Origin: an uncultured Alistipes sp.
GTDB lineage: Bacteria > Bacteroidota > Bacteroidia > Bacteroidales > UBA932
Assembly (NCBI GenBank): GCA_900544175.1
Contig: UQUN01000003.1
Coordinates: 73,363 to 137,362 of the forward strand
DNA: 64,000 bases
Reading direction: 5' to 3'
In this document: positions 1 to 8,318 of the stretch, piece after piece
Position numbering within the stretch: position 1 is the first letter of the stretch
Layout of the letters: each line of letters begins with the position of its first letter
Position numbers and translations under genes: made by a program
Notes under the pieces: model-generated
What the model was told of the DNA's origin: nothing
Seen by the model: only the letters and a program-made list of their open reading frames with translations
The model's database searches: none

Positions 1-142
1 GGCCTCTGTGTACCGTATCCTGTTCAAACACCGTATAATCATCGACTGCAGCATTACCGTATTTAAGTCCCTTATATACAATACATGAATCCAATGACAT
101 TATGCAAGCCAGTACGGCAAATGCCTGTATGAGTTTTCTCAT
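1..142 (-). CDS. N-terminal fragment of a lipoprotein, cut by the window edge
   Basis: Reading leftward from the ATG at 142 gives 47 codons before the window ends. Residues 1-20 form a lipoprotein signal: MRK, a hydrophobic stretch, then SLDSC with the lipidated Cys at 20. The following residues (KGLKYGNAAVDDY) resemble the start of Bacteroidota lipoproteins of the serine-hydrolase/beta-lactamase-like group, but this is only a hint because the catalytic part is outside the window. A TAATTTTG promoter box lies about 100 bases upstream at 252-259. Confidence 0.7.
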   Translation of the reverse strand, partial: MRKLIQAFAVLACIMSLDSCIVYKGLKYGNAAVDDYTVFEQDTVHRG

Positions 143-251
143 AGTATATTTAATTATCTAAAAATGCACCACCTGTTATCACGACAGATTCGGGACGGTT
201 ATCCGTTACCGTATATCCGCGCAACAGTCATTTCAGGTAAAATTTCAGATA

Positions 252-259
252 CAAAATTA
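252..259 (-). promoter_or_regulatory. Bacteroidota -7 box for the lipoprotein at 1-142
   Basis: On the minus strand this reads TAATTTTG, a full match to the TAnnTTTG box of Bacteroidota primary-sigma promoters. It would start transcription near 245 and leave a leader of about 100 nt. No clear TTTG -33 box was found at the usual spacing. Confidence 0.4.
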
Positions 260-578
260 ATGTTTATTTTTAACTGTCATCACTATTAATCAGACAATTT
301 CCTGTGAGGCAAAATCGTCAGTCAGCCTGGCAACTTCAGTCCCTTTTACAAGGTTGAACACACATCGGCATCCCTCACGTTCTTCCCGCCATTGCTGTAA
401 TATTCAAGCAATACCGTCATCTAATCCAAGTGTATTCCAACTCGACAGGATAGGCTTTTTTCTTGCCAACCACTTTCGGCGTGCGAAGTATGCTTTTCCA
501 CCCAATTCAATATTCCTGAGGAGAAACAAAGGTATTGTATTATAGACAAACAAACCGCACTATAATACACCATAAAAC

Positions 579-619
579 ACCAGCGCGACAAACAAATTCC
601 CACTGTTCATCGCGCTGGT
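579..619. terminator. Inverted repeat downstream of the DUF2795 gene
   Basis: Perfect 10-bp arms, ACCAGCGCGA at 579-588 and its reverse complement at 610-619, flank a 21-nt loop. It sits 30 bases past the stop of the leftward gene at 649. The minus-strand sequence after the stem is GTTTTATGG, a poor U-tract, so termination is plausible but not typical. Confidence 0.4.
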
Positions 620-648
620 ATTCAATTGTTTAGCCCATCCGAAGGCCG

Positions 649-870
649 TTAATACTCTTCCTCGTTGAAAAAGAAATCCTCCTTGCTGGGATAGTCGGGC
701 CAGATTTCCTCTATGCTTTCGTATACTTCCCCGTCGTCCTCAAGGTCTTCGAGGTTCTCGATAACCTCAAGGGGCGCACCGGAACGGGTAGCATAGTCGA
801 TCAGTTCGTCTTTTGTCGCAGGCCATGGAGCGTCTTCAAGCTTTGAGGCCAATTCAAGTGTCCAATACAT
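649..870 (-). CDS. DUF2795 domain protein
   Basis: A 73-residue acidic protein beginning MYWTLELASKLEDAPWP and ending in an aromatic/acidic tail (DFFFNEEEY). The core (APWPATKDELIDYATRSGAP, then VIENLEDLEDDGE) matches the small DUF2795 family that is near-universal and highly conserved in Bacteroidota. Its function is not known. No signal peptide or membrane segment is seen, so it should be cytoplasmic. It has its own promoter (915-948), whose -33 box lies inside the end of the neighbouring adenosyltransferase gene, so it is probably a single-gene unit. Confidence 0.85.
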   Translation of the reverse strand: MYWTLELASKLEDAPWPATKDELIDYATRSGAPLEVIENLEDLEDDGEVYESIEEIWPDYPSKEDFFFNEEEY

Positions 871-914
871 AGCGTCTTGTACTTTTAATGTTTTCTTTGT
901 TTATTTTTGGGCGA

Positions 915-948
915 CAAATATAGTGAAAATAATCCTACTCAGTCCAAA
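915..948 (-). promoter_or_regulatory. Promoter of the DUF2795 gene
   Basis: Minus-strand -7 box TATATTTG at 915-922 with a TTTG -33 box at 945-948, spacer 22. The -33 box overlaps the last codons of the upstream adenosyltransferase gene. Distance to the start codon is about 40 bases. Confidence 0.6.
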
Positions 949-1465
949 AATCTTCCGCAATGTTATGTGCGAGGCACTGATACCGTCCAAGAGTAAAAAG
1001 CAGGTCAGACAGACGGTTGAGATATCTGATCACATCCTGTACATCCGGCCTGTGATCCTCGATGGCCACACAGGAACGCTCACTGCGGCGGCAAATGCAC
1101 CTTGCTATATGACAATGCGCCGCGCTTACCGGCCCGTAAGGCAGTATAAAGGATTTCATTGGGGGCATCACGGCGCTCAGACGGTCGATCTCATCCTCCA
1201 GCATACGTATCTCCTCATAAGGGAAAGGGGTCAGACGGGGATTTTCAACATCTGATGCAATGTGGGCGGATCCTGTCATAAGTACAGCCTGCACCTTGCG
1301 CAGGAAGGCGTCACTCTCCGGCATCTCACAGCGAAGCAAGCCTATATATGAGATCAGTTCATCCATATCTCCGTATGCACATACTCTCAGAGATGCCTTG
1401 GATACTCTTTTGCCCCCTACCAGAGAGGTCTCGCCGGTGTCGCCGGTCTTGGTGTAGATTTTCAT
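935..1465 (-). CDS. ATP:cob(I)alamin adenosyltransferase, PduO type
   Basis: A 176-residue enzyme that transfers the adenosyl group of ATP to cob(I)alamin to make coenzyme B12, in the cytoplasm. Family marks are the N-terminal ATP-binding KTGDTGETSLVGG (6-18), the RCICRRSER stretch (122-130) and YLNRLSDLLF (148-157), in the order of the PduO/MMAB family and at its normal length. The start codon is fixed by the KIYTKTGD opening typical of the family. It lies 5 bases behind the ABC ATPase gene and may be co-transcribed with it. No B12-dependent enzyme is encoded nearby, so its client (for example methylmalonyl-CoA mutase) must be elsewhere. Confidence 0.93.
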   Translation of the reverse strand: MKIYTKTGDTGETSLVGGKRVSKASLRVCAYGDMDELISYIGLLRCEMPESDAFLRKVQAVLMTGSAHIASDVENPRLTPFPYEEIRMLEDEIDRLSAVMPPMKSFILPYGPVSAAHCHIARCICRRSERSCVAIEDHRPDVQDVIRYLNRLSDLLFTLGRYQCLAHNIAEDFWTE

Positions 1466-1470
1466 ATTTC

Positions 1471-2190
1471 TTACGGATTAAATGTTCTGACATATTCCTT
1501 ATTTTCGATGTCTGATTCCACTTTTCCGTCCCTTAGACGTATGATACGGTGCGCATAGGCCGCTATATCCTCCTCGTGGGTAACCACTATTACCGTATTG
1601 CCCTTTCTGTGAATCTCATCGAAAAGCCTCATTATCTCGATAGATGTATGGGTGTCCAGATTGCCCGTAGGCTCATCCGCCAGGATTATGGAAGGATTGT
1701 TGATCAATGCACGCGCAAGGGCCACCCTCTGCTTCTGACCTCCTGACAGTTCGTTGGGCCTGTGGCCCATCCGGCTTCCAAGCGCCACACTTTCCAAGGC
1801 CACGGCAGCTCTCTTCCTTCTCTCCTTGGCCGGTACTCCGGCATACACCATCGGCAGTGCCACATTCTCAAGAGCGTCATATCTCGGCAGCAAATTGAAT
1901 GACTGGAAAACAAAACCGATCTCCCTGTTCCGGACATCCGCCAGTTCTCCGTCTTCCATCTCGCTTACATCCACACCGTTGAGAACGTAATGTCCGCCAT
2001 ATAGCGTGTCAAGACATCCCAAAATGTTCATCAACGTGGATTTACCGGAACCTGAAGGTCCCATTACGGCAACATACTCGTTCCTGTGTACAGAAAGCGA
2101 GATCCCGTCCAGCGCTCTCACCTCCTGATTCCCGACCCGGTATATCTTATAAATATCCTCAAGCCTGATAATCTCTTCCGCTTTCCTCAT
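1471..2190 (-). CDS. LolD/MacB-type ABC transporter ATP-binding protein
   Basis: A 239-residue ATPase subunit of a MacB/LolD-type (type VII) ABC system. Visible are Walker A GPSGSGKST (44-52), Q-loop FVFQSFNL (93-100), signature LSGGQ (148-152), Walker B with ADEPTGNLD (171-179) and the switch histidine in VVTHEE. The N-terminal IIRLEDIYKIYRVGNQEVRAL and the conserved 'PTGNLD' are characteristic of this subfamily. These ATPases energise membrane partners for lipoprotein sorting or export of small molecules. No permease gene adjoins it here, so the partner and substrate are unknown. Confidence 0.9.
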   Translation of the reverse strand: MRKAEEIIRLEDIYKIYRVGNQEVRALDGISLSVHRNEYVAVMGPSGSGKSTLMNILGCLDTLYGGHYVLNGVDVSEMEDGELADVRNREIGFVFQSFNLLPRYDALENVALPMVYAGVPAKERRKRAAVALESVALGSRMGHRPNELSGGQKQRVALARALINNPSIILADEPTGNLDTHTSIEIMRLFDEIHRKGNTVIVVTHEEDIAAYAHRIIRLRDGKVESDIENKEYVRTFNP

Positions 2191-2277
2191 ACATCATACT
2201 CAAATAGGCTTCTAAAGTAATAATTAATTGGCAGTTTTCAACATTTTACTTAATATTGCGCTCCAATTTTTACAGTT

Positions 2278-2877
2278 ATGGCATTCAAGAAAATAGAACA
2301 GTTTGACCAGCAGACAACTGAAGAACTGGCTGTACATTATAAAGAAATACTCGATCTTCTCGGTGAAGACACTGAGAGAGAAGGCCTTCTCAAGACACCA
2401 TTGCGTGTGGCAAAGAGCATGCAGTTCCTGACACAGGGCTACCACATGGACGGTTCGGAAATACTGAGGTCGGCCATGTTCAAGGAAGACTACAAGCAGA
2501 TGGTAGTTGTCAAGGATATAGAACTGTACTCAATGTGCGAGCATCATCTTCTGCCGTTCTACGGGAAAGCGCATGTTGCCTATATTCCCAACGGATACAT
2601 AACAGGCCTAAGCAAGATCGCAAGGGTCGTGGAGTGCTACGCCAGGCGGCTTCAGGTACAGGAACGGCTCACCATGCAGATCCGTGACTGCATTCAGGAC
2701 ACCCTGCATCCGCTCGGAGTAGGAGTAGTAATAGAAGCCTCCCACATGTGCATGCAGATAAGAGGAGTGCAGAAACAGAACTCCGTCACTACGACATCCG
2801 CATTCACCGGCGGGTTTCTCAAGGACGAACGCACCCGCAGCGAATTCATGACCCTGATAGGCGTTTCACTGCACTGA
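2278..2877 (+). CDS. folE: GTP cyclohydrolase I
   Basis: A 199-residue enzyme that converts GTP to 7,8-dihydroneopterin triphosphate, the first step of folate (and queuosine/biopterin) synthesis. Zinc ligands C87, H90 (in CEHHLLPF, 87-94) and C158 (in EASHMCMQIRGVQ) are all present, as is the C-terminal NSVTTTSAFTG. Length is normal for the homodecameric type I enzyme. It stands alone: divergent from the ABC ATPase gene and convergent with the CCA enzyme gene, whose stop is only 8 bases away. Confidence 0.96.
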   Translation: MAFKKIEQFDQQTTEELAVHYKEILDLLGEDTEREGLLKTPLRVAKSMQFLTQGYHMDGSEILRSAMFKEDYKQMVVVKDIELYSMCEHHLLPFYGKAHVAYIPNGYITGLSKIARVVECYARRLQVQERLTMQIRDCIQDTLHPLGVGVVIEASHMCMQIRGVQKQNSVTTTSAFTGGFLKDERTRSEFMTLIGVSLH

Positions 2878-2885
2878 AAACCGGC

Positions 2886-4289
2886 TCAGACCTCCTTGAG
2901 TCCGAGTTCGGAAGCTTTCTTGCGCATAAGACCGAGAGCGGCCTCAACGTCATTGGGAATAACTCCGTCAAGGATGGCATCCTTGATGTACTCCTTTATA
3001 ATGCCTATCTCCTTGCAAGGAGGTATGCCGTATGTATCCATAATCATCTCTCCGGTGACCGGGGGCTGGAAATTCCTTATCCTGTCCTTTTCCTCCACTT
3101 CCTGCAGTTTCTGCCGCACAAGCCTGAAATTGGCCAGATGCCTTGCCACCGTCCTGTCATTCTTGGAAGTTATATCAGCCTCGCACAACGTCATCAGGTC
3201 CTCGATATCATCGCCAGCATCGAAAAGAAGGCGTCTGACAGCAGAGTCAGAAACCTCATCCTGCACCAGAGCGATAGGCCTGAGATGCAACAGCACCAGT
3301 TTCTGCACATACTTCATCTTCTCATTAAGAGGCATCCTCAGATACTTGAACACCTGATACACCATCCTGGCCCCCACTACTTCATGCCCATGAAAAGTCC
3401 AGCCTGTGCCTTTTTCAAACCGCTTGGTGGCAGGTTTGCCTATATCGTGAAGCAAAGCCGCCCACCGCAGCCACAGATTGTCCGTATGAGGGACTATGTT
3501 GTCCACTACCTGCATTGTATGCCGGTAATTGTCCTTATGTCCTCTTCCCTCCTGCATCTCCACTCCTTTCAGGTCGCTTATGGCCGGAAGAATTATCTCA
3601 AGCAACGTTGTCTGATCCAGAAGATCGAAGCCCACTGACGGCTTGGGAGACATCAGTATCTTGTGCAGTTCCTCGCTTACCCGCTCGGGTGACAGGATGG
3701 ACATACGCCCCCTGTTGCGTCTTATTGACTCCAACGCCTCCGGCACTATACTGAAACCCAACTGTGCCGCGAACCTTATCGCCCTTATCATCCTGAGAGG
3801 ATCATCATTGAATGTGGCGTCCGGATCCAGCGGTGTCCGGATCTGTCCGTTGTGGATATCGTCCAGGCCATGAAAGGGATCATAGACCGTGCCCATGTCC
3901 TCCGCCTGCAAGGAAAACGAAAGGGCATTTATCGTAAAGTCCCTGCGCAGCTGATCATCCCGCAGCGTACCTCTGCTTACAGCAGGCTTTCTTGAATCCT
4001 TCGAATAAGATTCCTTCCTTGCACCTACAAACTCTACCTCTACACCCTCAGCCGAATGTATCATGGCCGTACCGAAACGGGCAAAAACAGAGACATTGGA
4101 CCGTATACGTCTCCCTACCCTACGCGCCAGGGCAGTACCGTCTCCCTCTACTACGACATCTATGTCCTTGCTCGGTCTTCCGATGATCTTGTCTCTGACA
4201 TACCCGCCTATAACATAGGCTTTGACACCCATCTTTGCCGCTTCTTCAGAAATCACACCGAAGATCGGTTCCGCACATTCTATTCTCAT
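2886..4289 (-). CDS. cca: CCA tRNA nucleotidyltransferase with HD domain
   Basis: A 467-residue class II CCA-adding enzyme or poly(A)-polymerase family member that builds or repairs tRNA 3' ends. The nucleotidyltransferase core has GGYVRD (28-33), the catalytic DID (42-44), RRDFTIN (115-121) and DDPLRMIRAIRFA (162-174). An HD phosphohydrolase domain follows, with HDIGKP at about 281-286. The open frame extends upstream, but the start at 4289 is preferred because it overlaps the stop of the preceding gene as ATGA, a classical coupled start. Whether it adds all of CCA or only part cannot be told by eye. Confidence 0.93.
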   Translation of the reverse strand: MRIECAEPIFGVISEEAAKMGVKAYVIGGYVRDKIIGRPSKDIDVVVEGDGTALARRVGRRIRSNVSVFARFGTAMIHSAEGVEVEFVGARKESYSKDSRKPAVSRGTLRDDQLRRDFTINALSFSLQAEDMGTVYDPFHGLDDIHNGQIRTPLDPDATFNDDPLRMIRAIRFAAQLGFSIVPEALESIRRNRGRMSILSPERVSEELHKILMSPKPSVGFDLLDQTTLLEIILPAISDLKGVEMQEGRGHKDNYRHTMQVVDNIVPHTDNLWLRWAALLHDIGKPATKRFEKGTGWTFHGHEVVGARMVYQVFKYLRMPLNEKMKYVQKLVLLHLRPIALVQDEVSDSAVRRLLFDAGDDIEDLMTLCEADITSKNDRTVARHLANFRLVRQKLQEVEEKDRIRNFQPPVTGEMIMDTYGIPPCKEIGIIKEYIKDAILDGVIPNDVEAALGLMRKKASELGLKEV

Positions 4290-4678
4290 ATCTTTATATC
4301 CGGTATCTCTGGCAGGAACCTGTACTCCGGTCCGTCCCCCACCCTCTCGCAAAAATACATACTCCTGCCGTTTGTAAACAGCATATACTTTACGTTCAGC
4401 ACTCTGTTGTACCTCACACCCTGCTCCAGGACATCCCTGCCGAGACTGACCGAGGGTGCCTTGCACTCCACCAGCATCAAAGGTCTGAGGTCTCTGCCGA
4501 ACACCACAATATCAGCACGGTACTGCATGGAATTGTAATGAAAGGCATATTCCGACATCATCATGTGCATGGGAATGCCCTTCTCCATATTCAGCCATGA
4601 CACAACACTCTGCCGTACCTCCTCCTCGGGAGTCCTGGCGACAGATATGTTTCTCAAAGGATCGAAAATCTTGTCCAT
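4286..4678 (-). CDS. HsdR-N (PD-ExK) domain protein
   Basis: A 130-residue protein that consists only of the type I restriction enzyme R-subunit N-terminal nuclease fold. Likely catalytic residues are E19/E20, D56 (YRADIVVF) and E71-C72-K73 (LVECKAP), the PD-(D/E)xK pattern. No helicase, methylase or specificity gene is nearby, so it is not part of a restriction system. Small proteins like this often sit beside holA in Bacteroidota. Its coupling to the CCA gene by an ATGA overlap suggests a nucleic-acid housekeeping role, which is inference. Confidence 0.85.
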   Translation of the reverse strand: MDKIFDPLRNISVARTPEEEVRQSVVSWLNMEKGIPMHMMMSEYAFHYNSMQYRADIVVFGRDLRPLMLVECKAPSVSLGRDVLEQGVRYNRVLNVKYMLFTNGRSMYFCERVGDGPEYRFLPEIPDIKI

Positions 4679-4683
4679 GACTG

Positions 4684-4691
4684 CAAAGTTA
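4684..4691 (-). promoter_or_regulatory. -7 box for the HsdR-N/cca pair
   Basis: Minus-strand TAACTTTG, a full TAnnTTTG match, only 5 bases before the ATG at 4678. The predicted transcript would start at or next to the start codon. Confidence 0.5.
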
Positions 4692-4703
4692 ATGATAAAA
4701 TGC

Positions 4704-4711
4704 TAATTTTG
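4704..4711 (+). promoter_or_regulatory. -7 box for holA
   Basis: Plus-strand TAATTTTG, a full TAnnTTTG match, 5 bases before the holA ATG at 4717. It is divergent from the box at 4684-4691 and implies a leaderless or nearly leaderless mRNA. Confidence 0.5.
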
Positions 4712-4716
4712 CAGAT

Positions 4717-5751
4717 ATGGCCAGGACTGACACAACAAGACAATACAACGAACTCCGGAAGGAGATACTGGGCGGCATGCTGCGACCGGTATACATACTC
4801 ATGGGGGATGAACCGTATTACCCCGAGCAGTTGTGCAGCCTTATAATGGAAAAGGCCCTGCAGCCACATGAGAGGGACTTCAACCAGACCATTCTATATG
4901 GAGCGGACACTACGGTGGACGAGATCGTATCCGAATGCTGCAAATATCCGATGATGTCGGAAAGAGTGCTTGTTGTCGTGCGCGAAGCGCAGGCACTCAA
5001 GAAACCGGACGGCCTCAGCGCATATCTGGACCACATATCCCCTACGACTGTTCTCGTCCTGCTGTTCTCCGGCAAAAGCATGGACAAGAGGACATCGTTC
5101 TTTAAGAAAGCATCTGCATCCTGTACCATATTTGAATCCCCAAAAGTACGGGACGAAGACATGCCGGGCTGGGTAGAGTCGTATTTTTCCGGCATAGGAC
5201 GGACGATCACTCCCGAAGCAGCTGCCCTTCTGGCCGGACATACCGGCAATGACCTGAGGAAAATAGCATTAGAGGCTGACAAGCTCATCAAAGCGGTACC
5301 CGCAGAGCAGGCATCCGTCACAGCCGAGGATATTGAGGTAAATGTAGGCATAAGCAGGGAGTTCAACACTGGGGAACTCACATCCGCTCTTGCCGGCAAA
5401 AACGGTGAGAAAGCTTTCAGAATAGTCTATTTCTTCGCACAGTCCCCACGTCAGTATCCACTTCAGATGACACTCGGCTTCCTGTTCTTTTTCTTCTCCA
5501 AAGTCGAGATGATCCACGCCATAATGCAGCGGGACAGATCGGGAGCAAAGGATGCGGCAGCAAAGGCCGGCGTATACTACAGCTACTCCAAACCGTATCT
5601 GTCGGCCGTATCCAACTACAACCTGCGCAAGACCATGAAAATAATATCCCTGATCAAGAACTGTGACCTGAACAGCAAAAGCAACTCTGCCGGCACAGCT
5701 TCTGACGGAGACCTTCTGGTCGAGCTGACCGGAAGGATACTTTCATTGTGA
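4717..5751 (+). CDS. holA: DNA polymerase III subunit delta
   Basis: A 344-residue clamp-loader subunit that opens the beta sliding clamp. The N-terminal RPVYILMGDEPYYPEQL (23-39) is the standard opening of the HolA family, and length is typical. The degenerate AAA+ core carries no Walker A motif, as expected for delta. The 3' end overlaps the convergent AraC gene by 9 bases. Confidence 0.93.
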   Translation: MARTDTTRQYNELRKEILGGMLRPVYILMGDEPYYPEQLCSLIMEKALQPHERDFNQTILYGADTTVDEIVSECCKYPMMSERVLVVVREAQALKKPDGLSAYLDHISPTTVLVLLFSGKSMDKRTSFFKKASASCTIFESPKVRDEDMPGWVESYFSGIGRTITPEAAALLAGHTGNDLRKIALEADKLIKAVPAEQASVTAEDIEVNVGISREFNTGELTSALAGKNGEKAFRIVYFFAQSPRQYPLQMTLGFLFFFFSKVEMIHAIMQRDRSGAKDAAAKAGVYYSYSKPYLSAVSNYNLRKTMKIISLIKNCDLNSKSNSAGTASDGDLLVELTGRILSL

Positions 5752-6135
5752 CAGCCGTCGCCGTTTCCATATCTTCCTGTACGTGCATCCCGTCTCCTTG
5801 ACCAGTATCCGGTCCAGACTTCTTCTGGTACTGAAACCGTAGCTGTTCGCGAACTCATCCGTATCCTCCAGCAACGATACTCCACCGCACTTTCTGGCCT
5901 GGATGTCACCAAGCAGGTTCTCTACCCTGAGAGTGTTGACATAGTCCCGGAAATTCTTGTACCTGCCACATATTGCCTTCGACGCATAAGTCCGGTTCGT
6001 ACCTGTCAGCTTTGAGAATAGCGGCAGGGTAAGGCCCGGATCCAGAAAAAGTCTTTCCTCCTTCATCTTTCTGTCAATACGGTCAAAAATCACGTCTTGC
6101 CGGAAATTCCGGCACTCTGCTTCTTCACTTTTCAT
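5743..6135 (-). CDS. Short AraC-type HTH protein
   Basis: About 130 residues, little more than one AraC DNA-binding unit. 'LPLFSKLTGTNRTYASKAICGRY' style sequence matches the first helix-turn-helix, followed by YKNFRDYVNTLRVENL, the inter-HTH linker helix, and FANSYGFSTRRSLDRILVKETGC as the second HTH. There is no sensor or membrane domain. It lies directly behind the membrane-AraC gene and overlaps it (start taken at 6135; 6159 is an alternative), so the two are probably translated together. It could be a DNA-binding partner or a worn duplicate of the longer gene. Confidence 0.75.
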   Translation of the reverse strand: MKSEEAECRNFRQDVIFDRIDRKMKEERLFLDPGLTLPLFSKLTGTNRTYASKAICGRYKNFRDYVNTLRVENLLGDIQARKCGGVSLLEDTDEFANSYGFSTRRSLDRILVKETGCTYRKIWKRRRLSQ

Positions 6136-7285
6136 ATTTCCGTCTCCTTTCTTCTTCACATATCTTGTTCTTGAGATCTCTGCACCACTCCCCAGGCGTG
6201 TATCCGGTATTCAGCTTGAACGCACTGGTAAAAGACGCGTTATTGTTGAAGCCGCATCTTTGCCTTAGTTCGACCATTGATATCTCAGGATTGGACGAGA
6301 ATATCCTAATGGCCTCCTTCACACGATAATAGTTGACCAGTTCCCGGAAATTCTTGTTCATCTCCATGTTTATGGTTTTGGACAGGTAGGATTTGTTGGT
6401 AAACAGTCTCATGGCCACTTCCTCCATACTCAGCGTATTGGACAGGTAAGGCTTCTCTGTCTCGAAATAGTCTATGAGACGGTCCTTAAGGGACTGTACA
6501 GTATCCACATCTGAATGTACAGCAGCACCCCTGACAGGCATATCCTTTCCATCAGCATCATGCGTCACGGCATCCGCATCGTTCCGTCCACGTACACAGA
6601 AAATGGAGTACAGCGTATTCCCACTTACCTGTACCGCCACTATAATCACATGTATTACGAGATATCCCGTCAGGAGCACAAAATAATCCCACACAGGATG
6701 TATTCTGAACGAATATATCAAAAAGAAAAAATTGTATATCGATATTACGAGCAGATGAACAAACAGCTCGCCCCTCAGGCTGGACTGTCCGCTGCTGTCC
6801 GTCACAGCGGAAGGGACTGACACAATCTGATAGATAATGAAACAGAAAATGAGCAGCACTATCAAAACTGCGCCACGGAACATCACCCCGTATGTCATGT
6901 CCACGATATCCAGCAGCATAAGGATATCCGTCACAAACACCATCGTCCCTATGAGGGCTGGCGGTATATACAACAGTACGGCAGGCCATCCTTTACGAAC
7001 ATACTGGCGCAAAAGAGCGCAAGGTATCACCGATGAAAGCATGTATAACTTGATGACGGCATAATCCGCCGACCTGCAGATATCCACATCGCTTTCCCTG
7101 CTGACATCCACGCATGAGAGAATGAATACTGTGGCAATAATGAAGAACAGCACAGAATAATCCTTAAACTCTGCTGAAAGATTCCCTTCTCTGCGCCCGT
7201 ATATCCTCGTCAATATAAATGTTCCTATGGAGACATATATGAGAGCCGGCAGCACATAGGCTGATAATATAAAAACTAACTTCAT
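6125..7285 (-). CDS. Membrane-bound AraC family regulator
   Basis: 386 residues: about six to seven hydrophobic segments in residues 1-225, then a linker and an AraC HTH domain (about 275-380) with SNTLSMEEVAMRLFTNKSYLSKTI and RQRCGFNNNASFTSAFKLNTGYTPGEW. The layout is that of Bacteroidota regulators whose N-terminus sits in the inner membrane and whose DNA-binding tail is cytoplasmic. The signal and target are unknown. A TAATTTTG promoter box lies about 30 bases upstream. Confidence 0.88.
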   Translation of the reverse strand: MKLVFILSAYVLPALIYVSIGTFILTRIYGRREGNLSAEFKDYSVLFFIIATVFILSCVDVSRESDVDICRSADYAVIKLYMLSSVIPCALLRQYVRKGWPAVLLYIPPALIGTMVFVTDILMLLDIVDMTYGVMFRGAVLIVLLIFCFIIYQIVSVPSAVTDSSGQSSLRGELFVHLLVISIYNFFFLIYSFRIHPVWDYFVLLTGYLVIHVIIVAVQVSGNTLYSIFCVRGRNDADAVTHDADGKDMPVRGAAVHSDVDTVQSLKDRLIDYFETEKPYLSNTLSMEEVAMRLFTNKSYLSKTINMEMNKNFRELVNYYRVKEAIRIFSSNPEISMVELRQRCGFNNNASFTSAFKLNTGYTPGEWCRDLKNKICEEERRRKYEK

Positions 7286-7315
7286 GTATATTAGGTTATA
7301 AAGCCCAAAATTACA

Positions 7316-7323
7316 TGAAGCCG
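7316..7323 (-). promoter_or_regulatory. -7 box for the membrane AraC gene
   Basis: Minus-strand TAATTTTG, about 30 bases before the start codon at 7285. No good -33 box was found. Confidence 0.45.
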
Positions 7324-7370
7324 GTCTTTAATATTGAATTATCAAAAATAATTAACGCAAATACGTGTTT

Positions 7371-8318
7371 TTATATTTTCTTCGCATTCTTTTTCTCCTT
7401 AATAGCGTCAAAACCACGGCCATATACTCCCATGACACTTCCGACGGATATGAATGCCTGCCGGTCTATCTGCTTCACCATGGACAACATGTAATTGGCC
7501 TCGACCTTCCTGACCATGACCAGAAGCACTTTCTCACTCTGCTTCGTGTACCAGCCCTCTCCGTCCAGCACGGTCACACCACGCCCCATGGTGCCGGATA
7601 TCATATCCGCGATCTCCCGGTACTGTTTAGAGAAAATGAATACCTGAACGGACTGCTTGTTGCCGGCAACCGAAAGGTCGACCACATAGCTGCATGCTGC
7701 CACGACCAGATATCCGTACATTATACCGGCTATTCTTGCCCCGATATTGGCATCCGAGGGCAAAAATATCGATGAGCCCACTATGAAAATATCGCACAGG
7801 AGAATGATCCTGCCAGGAGGTATATTTCTGTACTTACTGATTATCAATGCAATTACATCTGTTCCGGCTGTACTTCCCCCTCTGCTGAAGGCCATACCGA
7901 TACCAAGACCGGACATTGAGCCTCCTATTATCGCGCACAGCAGTTTGCCGTTCGCTCCGGCAATCTCGTCTATAAAAGTCTGCGGAATCACCTCCGGAAG
8001 GATACGGAACAGCAGCGAGGCCACCACCACCGCATACACTGTCTTTACCCCAAATGCCTTCCCAAGCACCTTGATACCTATAATCAGCAATATCAGGTTG
8101 ACAAAAAAGAATGTATAGCTGACAGGTATTCCACCTGACGTGGCATACTGTACTATAGCACCTATACCGGACACACCACCGCCGACTATGCCGTTCGGGA
8201 TAATGAATATGCACCACCCCGCCGTGTAGCACAGCAGTCCCAATGTAATTATCACGTAGTCATTTAAGACTGAGAGGACTTTTCTTGCCCTTGATTTTGT
8301 TTTCTGTTGCGTTTCCAT
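7371..8318 (-). CDS. YitT family membrane protein (downstream copy)
   Basis: A 315-residue inner-membrane protein with five to six hydrophobic segments in residues 15-200 and a C-terminal cytoplasmic DUF2179 domain (about 220-300) ending SVMGVYGRGFDAIK. Function of the family is unsettled; transport has been proposed. Glycine-rich motifs GIVGGGVSG and GGSTAGTDVIAL are typical. Its start lies 55 bases inside the preceding YitT gene and no later start precedes the first membrane segment, so the overlap seems real. Confidence 0.88.
   Translation of the reverse strand: METQQKTKSRARKVLSVLNDYVIITLGLLCYTAGWCIFIIPNGIVGGGVSGIGAIVQYATSGGIPVSYTFFFVNLILLIIGIKVLGKAFGVKTVYAVVVASLLFRILPEVIPQTFIDEIAGANGKLLCAIIGGSMSGLGIGMAFSRGGSTAGTDVIALIISKYRNIPPGRIILLCDIFIVGSSIFLPSDANIGARIAGIMYGYLVVAACSYVVDLSVAGNKQSVQVFIFSKQYREIADMISGTMGRGVTVLDGEGWYTKQSEKVLLVMVRKVEANYMLSMVKQIDRQAFISVGSVMGVYGRGFDAIKEKKNAKKI

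Larger units (their letters stand above)
143..648. other. Non-coding stretch, no gene supported
   Basis: About 500 bases without a convincing gene. Short open frames here (for example 421-603 minus, 354-545 plus) have no recognisable domain and no Bacteroidales-like composition. The stretch holds the promoter box at 252-259, an orphan TACCTTTG box on the minus strand at 527-534 that points into sequence with interrupted frames, and the inverted repeat at 579-619. A decayed gene between 300 and 530 is possible but not demonstrable. Confidence 0.5.

Noticed and set aside
354..545. Short open frame of 63 codons in the left intergenic region
   Set aside because: No family similarity, no promoter in front of it and a composition unlike neighbouring genes.
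4286..4678. Part of a type I restriction system
   Set aside because: Only the HsdR N-terminal domain exists; there is no helicase, hsdM or hsdS nearby.
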